DNA of 34,109 bases, taken from positions 1 through 34,109 of the forward strand of contig JAPXLT010000015.1 in the NCBI GenBank assembly GCA_033809415.1, in the 5' to 3' direction. A model generated the notes under the pieces. The model searched no databases. It worked only from the letters and a program-made list of their open reading frames with translations, and was not told where the DNA came from. This document shows, one piece after another, positions 21,966-29,594 of this stretch (positions are counted from its first letter, which is position 1; every line of letters starts with the position of its first letter). Origin of the DNA: JAQVUB01 sp033809415 (GTDB lineage: Bacteria > Verrucomicrobiota > Lentisphaeria > Oligosphaerales > Oligosphaeraceae). A program made the translations under genes and the position numbers.

Positions 21966-23072
21966 CTAGTTCCTTTCTCTGCACGCCGTTACGTTCAATT
22001 CTCCTGTGGCAATCTCACCCTCTTCATATAAATCCGCCGGGTAAAGTATTTCCTGCGGTTCGAACTGGCCTGCCAGAAGGCGTTTGACGGAATCGTATCC
22101 GATCTTCACTTCGTCAAACTTATAGTGCAGCGGATTCCGGCGAATTCTGTTATACTCCGGTTGAAATCTCATCGCACCGACTTGGATGTCGCCGTGCACT
22201 CCCAGGCAATCGTTGAGTGATTCGCCGGTAATTCCAAGCATATGGGTGGCATTCAGGACCACTGCATCGCAACGGTTTTCCGAGAGGAAACGCAGCTCTT
22301 CAGGAACCAATTTGTCAACTGTGGCGCTGCTTTTCTGATCAAAAATGAACTCTTCCAAGTGGTTAGTGCGGATTGCATCATGGTAGCCTGCGCTGATAGG
22401 ATGCTCCGGCTCATATAGGTAAGGGGACATCAGGGCGATCCGGCGGCATCCGCGTCGATAAAGGCGGCATGTCAATTCATAGGTCGCCTGCCTGCGGTCC
22501 ATTTTACCGGTCGGCCACTTTTGTGCGTATTTTGCCTTGGGTCTGTCGCTGTACAAAGTCTGCCAATTCAGCAGGATGACTTTGCAGTCACGTTTTGCCA
22601 ACCGGTCAAACAGTGGGAAAAAACCTTCGTTGGGTACCAGAACCGGACTGCCTGGCTTCAAATGATTTACGACCGATAAATCAATGTTTGTCGGATCATT
22701 GGTGGGGGAAAGGGCGACAGTTTCAAGTCGTGCTCCACCCTCGTGGGCCGCCTCGAGTGCCCCGCTGAAAAGATTGCGGTATGCGATGGAAACATAGCCG
22801 GTTCTCGTCAGAGCATCAGGGCAGGGCAGTAAAAAGGTCACAACTTGCCTTAAAGGAATTTTTTCGCAGACAAAAGTCCCTTTGGGACGTGAACGAAACA
22901 AATATCCGTCGGCAGCCATGGTGTCGATCACCTTACTGATGGTCATCCGGGAGACGCCAAATTCGGCGCACAACTCATATTCAGTCGAAAACTTGGTGCC
23001 GGCAGGCAATGCCAGCGCCCTTTCCGTCAGAATCCGAAGTATGCGACTATGGTTCGATTCTTTCAATGCCAT
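21966..23072 (-). CDS. GntR-type transcriptional regulator with LacI-like ligand-binding domain
   Basis: A regulator of about 368 aa. The winged helix spans roughly residues 5-68 (STEYELCAEFGVSRMTISKV is the helix-turn-helix, YLFRSRPKGTFV the wing). The rest is a periplasmic-binding-type effector domain (VVTFLLPC, then RRIALMSPYLYE and CDAVVLNATH). I place the start at 23072 rather than 23093. The likely promoter (TTGACA at 23128-23133, TAATAT at 23106-23111) would start transcription within a palindrome touching the 23093 ATG, leaving no leader. The earlier ATG adds seven residues. Two bases separate its stop from the CBM9-containing gene, so it heads that operon and likely represses it when its sugar is absent. 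Confidence 0.87.
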   Translation of the reverse strand: MALKESNHSRILRILTERALALPAGTKFSTEYELCAEFGVSRMTISKVIDTMAADGYLFRSRPKGTFVCEKIPLRQVVTFLLPCPDALTRTGYVSIAYRNLFSGALEAAHEGGARLETVALSPTNDPTNIDLSVVNHLKPGSPVLVPNEGFFPLFDRLAKRDCKVILLNWQTLYSDRPKAKYAQKWPTGKMDRRQATYELTCRLYRRGCRRIALMSPYLYEPEHPISAGYHDAIRTNHLEEFIFDQKSSATVDKLVPEELRFLSENRCDAVVLNATHMLGITGESLNDCLGVHGDIQVGAMRFQPEYNRIRRNPLHYKFDEVKIGYDSVKRLLAGQFEPQEILYPADLYEEGEIATGELNVTACRERN

Positions 23073-23091
23073 TCCAAAACCCGTTTTTGCC

Positions 23092-23133
23092 ATTGCATAT
23101 GCAATATATTAACGGCATTATTTGCTTTGTCAA
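23092..23133 (-). promoter_or_regulatory. Promoter with 14-bp palindromic operator for the CBM9 operon
   Basis: On the minus strand a perfect -35 TTGACA (23128-23133) is followed by 16 bases and TAATAT (23106-23111). Immediately downstream is the perfect palindrome ATTGCATATGCAAT (23092-23105), covering the expected transcription start. It is unlike the palindrome of the first GntR gene (GGTATTA...TAATACC), so the two regulators probably read different sites. Confidence 0.7.
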
Positions 23134-23182
23134 ACGAAAAAAATATAATTTCAGACCCCGATTGCTATTTTTTTTGTTAATG

Positions 23183-23384
23183 GGTCAGTAGTGTGGTGTG
23201 CGTAGTGCGTTGGGAACGGATGCAGGGGGTGCAGATTTAAAAAGTAGCGCAACCGTCCCGGTTGTGATTATTCTGACTGTCGTGGGGTGCGGGGGGATGT
23301 CCTTGCCCTGTCCACACCGTCCACACTGTCCACCACGTCTGACCCGCACCACGCACCACGCACCACGCACTACAGAAGACTGAC
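23183..23384. repeat. Intergenic element of about 200 bp with imperfect terminal inverted repeats
   Basis: The left end reads GTCAGTAGTGTGGTGTGCG. The right end on the opposite strand reads GTCAGTCTTCTGTAGTGCG followed by three GTGGTGC-type units. Inside are CGTTGGGAACGG (also near 8978), GCAACCGTCCCGGTTGTGA (also near 11755), GGGGTGCGGGGGG (as at the window's left edge) and TGTCCACAC units (as at 83-120). No gene is visible between 23094 and 23515. Confidence 0.75.
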
Positions 23385-23409
23385 ACATTACATTTTTTTA
23401 TAATGGAGA

Positions 23410-23482
23410 GGGCGTCAGTAAAGATTGGTATCCGAGGATTTTTTTAACAACGAAAGGCACGAAAAAGTACGAAATTTTTTTT
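23410..23482. repeat. CACGAA-type intergenic repeat, partner of 1806-1875
   Basis: It begins GGCGTCAGTAAAGAT, continues to TCCGAGGATTTTTTTAAC and CAACGAAAGGCACGAAAAAG. The module order equals that at 1806-1875. It lies just after the stop of the transporter gene. Confidence 0.7.
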
Positions 23483-23515
23483 GGGTTTAAGGTTTTCCGG
23501 ATAACCTTGTTTCAG

Positions 23516-24880
23516 TCACTGGGTGTGGTTGTTTTCTGTTTTTTGTTTCTGCTTCCACAGGTGGATGACTTTCATCAGTACGGCTGTTGCAATGATCGTG
23601 AAAATGAAGTCCCAGACAAATATAAAGCGATACCCGAAAAGGTCTACTGCTTTTCCAGCGCCCCAGGTTGTGACGGTAGAAATGGCGCAAAGGAAAATGC
23701 TCATTGCACTGCAGAATTGGCCATATTTATTCTTGGGATAGAGCATGACGTATATTTTGCCTTGACAGAGTTCTTGCGTGGTATAGATAACCACCAGCAA
23801 TAGTCCTACAATCATAAAAGAGGAGTAATCGGCGGCAAAAAAGTATCCGATCACATTCAACAGGATGATCACGAACCCGATATAGGTATAGTACTTAAGC
23901 GGATTGATCCGGTCGATCCAGAAGGAGGAGAGGAAGGCGATTCCCAGGCCCAGTAGCGATCCGTATCCCATGATTGTCCCGTACTGCCCGGTTGTTAATC
24001 CGAGGTCCTTTGTTGCAAAGAGAATATTGAACATTCCGCGGCATTTGGTTGATACGCAGGTCAACGAATAGCCCAGGAAGAAGAGCAGGATAAGCTTATC
24101 GGAGTAAGAGTCGCAGAAAAAGTTTTTTATTGCATTGGCACTGCGGCAGATGAAATTTCCGGTTTGCTGCGGGACGGGTTCCACAGGAGGATATTCCCCT
24201 TCTTTCACAAAGAAAAACATACCGGTCAACATAAAGGCGAAGAAAATTCCAATTGCTGTGAAAATCCAGGTATTGTATTGTGGTACGAAGCGCAAGAAGA
24301 AACGGTTGAATATAAATCCGGCCAATGCTCCTGCGATGGAACTGGCGGCGGAAATTCGTCCGATGAATTCCGGCGGGATGACATCGGGTGCGAGATACCA
24401 GATTGTCGAGCCCACTCCCATATTCACCGTGTAAAACAGGATATAAACGGTGCCGTACAAAAGCAGCATAAAGCGGTCAATCGGCATCCAGTGAATATGT
24501 GCGCTGAAAAAATCCTTCATTTCCGGCAGCCAGCCGATAAGGATTGTGAAGAAAACGACCAGTGGACCACTTAGGATGATATACGGCATCCGCCGTCCGA
24601 ATCTGGTTCGTGTGCGGTCGCTTGCTGTGCTGATGACTGGGGACAGCATAATATTTATCAGCATCGGGATTGTTCCGATGATGATTCCTATTTGCGCACC
24701 GGTTGCTCCGAGTTCCTTCAGAGCCAGTGGCATGACTACGGTGACCAACTGCCATCTCAGCAAGAAATAAGAGAAGAAGCCAAGTACTATCCAGAAGCTG
24801 ACGCACAAAAGGTGTGCAGGGGTGTAGACCAGGGTGCCTACGCGGTATACCTTTGTGCTTTTCTTTGCGACGTTTGTCAT
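23516..24880 (-). CDS. MFS/GPH-type sugar transporter
   Basis: A 454-aa inner-membrane protein with about twelve hydrophobic segments, the first near residues 26-45. The loop SDRTRTRFGRRMPYI (about 85-100) is the conserved cytoplasmic motif of glycoside-pentoside-hexuronide (GPH) carriers and relatives in the major facilitator superfamily, which usually move sugars with Na+ or H+. The C-terminal tail is short, basic and polar (WKQKQKTENNHTQ). AAAGGAATACTC precedes the ATG. It follows the CBM9-like gene by 96 bases on the same strand, so it probably imports the products released by the giant secreted proteins upstream. The substrate is unknown. Confidence 0.85.
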   Translation of the reverse strand: MTNVAKKSTKVYRVGTLVYTPAHLLCVSFWIVLGFFSYFLLRWQLVTVVMPLALKELGATGAQIGIIIGTIPMLINIMLSPVISTASDRTRTRFGRRMPYIILSGPLVVFFTILIGWLPEMKDFFSAHIHWMPIDRFMLLLYGTVYILFYTVNMGVGSTIWYLAPDVIPPEFIGRISAASSIAGALAGFIFNRFFLRFVPQYNTWIFTAIGIFFAFMLTGMFFFVKEGEYPPVEPVPQQTGNFICRSANAIKNFFCDSYSDKLILLFFLGYSLTCVSTKCRGMFNILFATKDLGLTTGQYGTIMGYGSLLGLGIAFLSSFWIDRINPLKYYTYIGFVIILLNVIGYFFAADYSSFMIVGLLLVVIYTTQELCQGKIYVMLYPKNKYGQFCSAMSIFLCAISTVTTWGAGKAVDLFGYRFIFVWDFIFTIIATAVLMKVIHLWKQKQKTENNHTQ

Positions 24881-24976
24881 GAGTATTCCTTTCCCAAGTA
24901 ATGCTTGGGAGGCATTAAAAAATCACGTTTATATTTTCTGTAGCCATACAGGAACTTACGGCTATGTGCAGGCGGT

Positions 24977-25705
24977 TTATTTTTGGGAAATTGTTTTTTT
25001 GCTGTCGTTTAGAGTGATGATGGCGTATTCCTCATAAAGATGGAAGTCCGGGCAGGAGAGTTTCGGTACGGAACTCAATTCTTTGAGCGGTAAAAATGCG
25101 GAGTAGTTTTGCCGTCCAATCATGATGGACCATTCTCCTGTCTTGAATTCCAGTCCGTACCGGGTCAGCATGGCAAGTGGTATTTTCATGATCATATTCC
25201 AGCCCGTGTCCTTTTTTCTCCAGTCGTTCAACGTACCGAAAATTTTTGTGCAGACGATGATTTCGTTTTTTTGCTTTGCACAGCTTGGCAGGAAGAGATA
25301 ACCCCGCGACGGGTAGAAAAAGACGGTTTTCAGGTTGTTGGGTGTTCCGTAAAGCTCCCAGTAATAATTTGCTTTCAAAGGCTTTATAAATACTTCTATG
25401 GTGTCTCCCTGGAGATATAAATGGTCTTGATTCCTAGTTCCTTCCGCCACGACGTCGGAATCTTCCATTTCGACTCCGACGGCAAGGTACGTTTCATTCC
25501 ACAGCAGCCTTGCAGAGGCCTTTTCCCGCAGCCTTCGCCCTATGTTTTTTTGTTTTTCCCTAGGCCATGATTCAAAGCCGTTCGGTTTTAGCCAATGCAA
25601 TGGATATTTCCGGGTTTGCCGCCATGCATCATCGAGCAATGCCGGACCCATGGGTATGTCTGCCGCATAGTCGGCTTTCATTCGTTTTCTTATCGTTTTT
25701 TTCAT
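24977..25705 (-). CDS. CBM9-like domain protein lacking a signal peptide
   Basis: A 242-aa protein that is nearly all one CBM9-like (DOMON-type) domain. LDDAWRQTRKYPLHW at residues 23-38 matches the entry of the fold, LLWNETYLAVGVEMEDSDV the central strands, and LQGDTIEVFIKPLK the typical D-S/T-hEhF motif; WNMIMKIPLAML and GEWSIMIGRQNYS follow. The N-terminus is basic (MKKTIRKRMKAD) with no hydrophobic stretch, so it should stay in the cytoplasm, unusual for a carbohydrate-binding module. No clear Shine-Dalgarno precedes the ATG. It lies 133 bases after the giant gene and 96 bases before the transporter. It may bind imported sugar or have lost its export signal. Confidence 0.72.
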   Translation of the reverse strand: MKKTIRKRMKADYAADIPMGPALLDDAWRQTRKYPLHWLKPNGFESWPREKQKNIGRRLREKASARLLWNETYLAVGVEMEDSDVVAEGTRNQDHLYLQGDTIEVFIKPLKANYYWELYGTPNNLKTVFFYPSRGYLFLPSCAKQKNEIIVCTKIFGTLNDWRKKDTGWNMIMKIPLAMLTRYGLEFKTGEWSIMIGRQNYSAFLPLKELSSVPKLSCPDFHLYEEYAIITLNDSKKTISQK

Positions 25706-25838
25706 GGTTTATGTAGAGGGCATCCAGGGCGTTTTCATTTATTTTCATGGACATGGACAAGAATGGACAGGTTCAAAGACGCCACCTGCTGCACGTGTCC
25801 ATTCCCGATGTGGTTAAGGAGCTGTTCAGCAGCCGGAG

Positions 25839-28800
25839 TTATTTGTCTTCTTCCATGATTTCCAGTTTCAGGTCGCGGAAGGATAGCGGCTTTTTGCTGA
25901 TCAGCATAATTTTGAAGGTTTTTGCTCCTGGCCACCAGTTGATTTTTCCGCCATGGCGTACAAACTGTTTGTATGTTTTGGCTGAACAGGCATAGGAATG
26001 CGTCGCGGTCGGCGTATGAACACAGACGGCAGTGCCGGCCGCATAGCTGTTTTCCAACGGTGAGTTCAGCGTGACTTTCCAACCCTGCTCGGTTTCCTCC
26101 AGCTCCTGGATTGGCGCACTCAGGGCATAATAGGGCAGGTCGCTGCGGTCTGCGGCGGGTTCGAACGCAAGGCGGGCACCTTTCGTCCACTTGGAAGCAT
26201 CCTTCACAAAAAGCTCGCTGCTGCCTTTACTCACATCTTGCAGCAGGGTTGTTTCGCTGCCATCTTTGCGGTTGATATGAGTGCTGATGATCATTCGTCC
26301 GTTGGCATCATACTGCAAAACCCCGATCTGGAAGGTTTCGCATCCATCTGCCCCGGCCATAAATTCGCCGGACATGATGTAGCGGTAATCCCGCTCGATG
26401 GGATATCTTTGCGAGTCGCTTGCCAGACCGCCGCCGGCATAGGTATAAATGCCATCCTCGAGTTTGAATTTATCGCCAGCCCATTGTACAGTCAGCTCCT
26501 TGACCACCTTGCCTTCAGGTTTCTTATACGAGGGCGGTGGATTATCAGCAGGGTCGAGGAAGTTTTCCTGAATCTGGGCTATTGTCATGGGCAGGAGCCG
26601 TGGTACGCTGATCCATTGCCCGTCAGCGTTATTGCACGCCTTGTTATCAACCTGCACCGTCACCAGGACTTGTTTGCCGGTATATTCTTTCAGCGGAACC
26701 AGCCATTGCCGCATGCGCTGATCAAAAAAGTGACTGGGCACTCCATCCTTGTACTTGGTCCATTCCGGGTTAGGCTGCGTGCAGTCAAAAGAGCGGATTT
26801 CCCTGCCGTTGACCAGCAGGCGCACAATGCTGCCATTGCCATGCCTTACCTGGGTGTTGACCAGGCAGAGTTCAAGGGTATTATTATCTTCCGGAACCGT
26901 CAACAGATAATCCAGGCTTTTTACATTGAAAAAATTGACAAAATACATCGTGCGCCCGGCCATCTTGCGTTTCCTAACGGTCGCCAGCGATTCGCCCTCA
27001 CCATGTTGAAAACCGTCATCGGTGGAAATGTTGCGGATGGTATCCGGAGCAGTGTCCCGACCACTCGAGATGAGCAGCCTGGCCGGTGCTGGACAGCGGA
27101 TTGACAATGGATTGGCAAAGGGAATTTCCTGATCGTTCAGATAAGCCTTGCAGTAATTCTTTTCGTTGATCTGGAAGGTGGCACTAATTTCCTGCTCCTC
27201 AGCCGCATCCAGTTCAACATAGGCGAAATTTGTCGTTGTATAATATCGTTTCAGCAAAATGCCTTTGGGCAGTGGCAGTATGCTGACCGGAAGATTTAGT
27301 TCCTTTTTGGGGAAAAGCGCATAGTGTTTAGCTGGATCGAGATTGTAGGCGCCGTTTTCATCCTGAATGGGATATCGAGGAATATAAAGATCATGCTCCG
27401 TCAGGCTGCTGGCACCATGCAAACGGCCATAGACAGCGCGCCCTTCCGGATCGAGCATCTTCTGCAGTTTCCCGTCATCGTAGTAGCGGTAAATTTTTCC
27501 GTCCTGATCCTGATACATGGTCCGGATATTTTCCGGATAGCGGTTTTCCGGGTACCAAGGGCGCAGTTTTCTATCTGCAAACAACTTGGCCCGAAGCAGC
27601 ATCTGTCCCAGGAAACCATATTCGGTCTGATTTGGAATGTCAGTGCCTATCATGCCGAAGCCGGACAGCGCATCGGAAACAGCAAGAACCGTGTGGCGCA
27701 CTTCATCGTTCTGATGACGGATCGAGGAGACCCAGGTGCGGTATCCAAACAGGAACGGCGAAATGGGGTGCTGCCGCGAACGCCTGTATGCGCGGAAGCG
27801 CTCGCCTCCCCAGGCCCGTGCGGTATTGAGCGGCCAGCGCACGCCGAACGCAATGGGCGCCGAACCGAATTCGGCGGCCATCGGCACTGCCACCTTCTTC
27901 TGCAAGTCACGGGTAAAGGCGGCATTTCCCTCGGCACCGGCCAGCCCGTCTACAATGCCATTGCCGACATCGGCGGTGCAGCCCAATGTATCCTGGTAAT
28001 TCGCGTCGGTGCCGCAGAGTTCGTTCATGTCCTTGATGACCCGGCAAAAATAGTCACGCCAGCCCCTGGACAACGGGTCGCCGTAGAGGAATGCGTTGGG
28101 CTTCAAATGGGCGTACTGGTCTTTGCCCTGTGCGGCGCGAATGGTTCCGACCAGGTTCTCATCAAAGGCGTGTTCATTGCCGTTGTAGTTGGTAATCGAG
28201 TTTTTGCGGGTCAGGAAGAACTCGCCGACCTGGTCGCGTTCCCATGCGGGGCAGCGATATACGGCGCACAGGGAGCAGACATAGCACATCACCTTGAACC
28301 CGGCGTCATGCAGTTTCTGAACCAATTCCGGGTAATGATCCTTTGGCGTATAGTCCGGAACCCCCGTGGTGAATCCTAGCTTTCTAGGCTGCCAGATTTG
28401 CACGAGCAGGTTTTCAGGTTTGAACATGTCAGGAAGCCTTTCAAACCCGGGGGCTAGGTTGCCGCCGTCGGCGATGACCATGATGTCGTCAGCCCAGGAC
28501 GACGCGTCCCTCACGGCGATCTCTTCAGCAAAGGTCTTCTGATACCAATTGCGGTAGGGCCTTGCTGCGGCGATCCAGCCGCTGCCGTCAAACAGGTCGA
28601 ATTTGATGGGCGGCGGTGCTGTTGTCTTATGGCTTTCGTAGGGGATCAGGTTGAGTCCCTCCAGGGAAAGCGCGGCGCCATGCGGTCCGCGCTCGATGAA
28701 GGCGAAATAGGGGCTGAAGCGTTCGTCCTCGACCCACATGCCAAAGGCTGCATTCTGCCCGACGTAGATCATCAATGGCGCTTCGATGAAAAGCGTGGTG

Positions 28801-29417
28801 TCTTGCAGTCCTATCAACTCCTCGGTTTCAGCCTGCGCTTCGTATTCCAGGCCTCCGAAGGAAGGCAGATATATTTTTCCTGTCGGCGCAAGGTTTTCCA
28901 CCGGGACGCTGAGTCCAAAGACTCCCGGACGGCCACGCCCTTGCCGCTGCATGACGATGGCGCCGTTTTGGTCTTCCCGGAAAATCAATTCTATAGCGTC
29001 ATCGGGATGGAATTGATCGGCATAGTATAATCCCCGCCAGTGCGCCACAATCTGGTCTTGCGAGACTTCGAGTTGTGCAGTTGTCCGCGGACCGCATACC
29101 CCATAGAGCGGAGTCGCCTGCCTTTTGGCATTTTGCCCGATTGACGGCTCGCCCCAGGGATAATGGACGCGGGACAGCTCTTCAGCCTGTCCTGCCATAT
29201 TCCCCAATCCGGCTGTCAGCATATTCATCCCGGGGCTTGGCGTGGTCAGCTCGATGCCGCTTTGCACGCTTTTAACGGCGATGATGCGGGCGTCGCGCAC
29301 GGTAAGCTGGACCCTGGCGCCGGCAACGGTGAATTGATCCGCAGTAGTCTCGATGCGCAGTGCATGGGCAGATATGGCGGTCATCATAAGTAGTACGGCG
29401 AAAAATGCAGCTCTCAT
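25839..29417 (-). CDS. Giant secreted glycosidase-like protein, copy 2 (DUF6259-like)
   Basis: A 1192-aa protein with a signal peptide (RAAFFAVLLMMTAISAHA). Residues 20-300 are a beta-rich domain, and about 320-670 a TIM-barrel-like domain with the SLCAVYRC segment near 385. YQDTLGC near 475 and AAEFGSAPIAFG near 515 offer Asp and Glu as candidate catalytic residues. Residues 670-1192 are beta-sandwich-like binding domains. The family resembles DUF6259/GH101-like proteins of Lentisphaerota; I am not certain of it. The frame is open to 29570, but ATG 29417 follows AAGGAGA and starts the signal peptide. It is nearly identical to the neighbouring copy up to about residue 670, then diverges strongly. 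It precedes a CBM9-like protein and a transporter, suggesting glycan capture, cleavage and uptake. Confidence 0.7.
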   Translation of the reverse strand: MRAAFFAVLLMMTAISAHALRIETTADQFTVAGARVQLTVRDARIIAVKSVQSGIELTTPSPGMNMLTAGLGNMAGQAEELSRVHYPWGEPSIGQNAKRQATPLYGVCGPRTTAQLEVSQDQIVAHWRGLYYADQFHPDDAIELIFREDQNGAIVMQRQGRGRPGVFGLSVPVENLAPTGKIYLPSFGGLEYEAQAETEELIGLQDTTLFIEAPLMIYVGQNAAFGMWVEDERFSPYFAFIERGPHGAALSLEGLNLIPYESHKTTAPPPIKFDLFDGSGWIAAARPYRNWYQKTFAEEIAVRDASSWADDIMVIADGGNLAPGFERLPDMFKPENLLVQIWQPRKLGFTTGVPDYTPKDHYPELVQKLHDAGFKVMCYVCSLCAVYRCPAWERDQVGEFFLTRKNSITNYNGNEHAFDENLVGTIRAAQGKDQYAHLKPNAFLYGDPLSRGWRDYFCRVIKDMNELCGTDANYQDTLGCTADVGNGIVDGLAGAEGNAAFTRDLQKKVAVPMAAEFGSAPIAFGVRWPLNTARAWGGERFRAYRRSRQHPISPFLFGYRTWVSSIRHQNDEVRHTVLAVSDALSGFGMIGTDIPNQTEYGFLGQMLLRAKLFADRKLRPWYPENRYPENIRTMYQDQDGKIYRYYDDGKLQKMLDPEGRAVYGRLHGASSLTEHDLYIPRYPIQDENGAYNLDPAKHYALFPKKELNLPVSILPLPKGILLKRYYTTTNFAYVELDAAEEQEISATFQINEKNYCKAYLNDQEIPFANPLSIRCPAPARLLISSGRDTAPDTIRNISTDDGFQHGEGESLATVRKRKMAGRTMYFVNFFNVKSLDYLLTVPEDNNTLELCLVNTQVRHGNGSIVRLLVNGREIRSFDCTQPNPEWTKYKDGVPSHFFDQRMRQWLVPLKEYTGKQVLVTVQVDNKACNNADGQWISVPRLLPMTIAQIQENFLDPADNPPPSYKKPEGKVVKELTVQWAGDKFKLEDGIYTYAGGGLASDSQRYPIERDYRYIMSGEFMAGADGCETFQIGVLQYDANGRMIISTHINRKDGSETTLLQDVSKGSSELFVKDASKWTKGARLAFEPAADRSDLPYYALSAPIQELEETEQGWKVTLNSPLENSYAAGTAVCVHTPTATHSYACSAKTYKQFVRHGGKINWWPGAKTFKIMLISKKPLSFRDLKLEIMEEDK

Positions 29418-29476
29418 TGGGGAGTCTCCTTCTTTGGGGCTTGACGGGAACCTGTGATTTGGATGTATTTCAACGT

Positions 29477-29533
29477 TCATTGATGCCAGCTGTATGGGAT
29501 GTATGTCAATCAGAAGTAATCGTAAAAGGGATA
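29477..29533 (-). pseudogene. Decayed 3' end of a pseudopilin gene
   Basis: Read on the minus strand, the last 19 codons give YPFYDYF, stop, LTYIPYSWHQ, stop. They align without gaps to the end of the pseudopilin at 33274-34047 (NPFYASTAAAYISYSWTY, stop), with the final stop in register. The following DNA also matches the DNA after the intact pilin (ACATCC, then ACAGGTTCCCGT). An internal stop and lack of further upstream match mark it as a remnant left by tandem duplication of a pilin-plus-giant-gene unit. Confidence 0.6.
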
Positions 29534-29594
29534 CAGTCCGCAAATTCGCATGCAATCCTATCGTATCCATAGATTACGCAGTTTTTAGGAAGTT

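Noticed and set aside
26238..28379. Long plus-strand open frames opposite the giant genes
   Set aside because: They are antisense shadows: the minus-strand protein is conserved between two paralogs and has a signal peptide and ribosome binding site.
29418..29570. Upstream extension of giant copy 2 to position 29570
   Set aside because: The extension would bury the signal peptide at residue 52 and runs through the pilin remnant; the ATG at 29417 has a good ribosome binding site.
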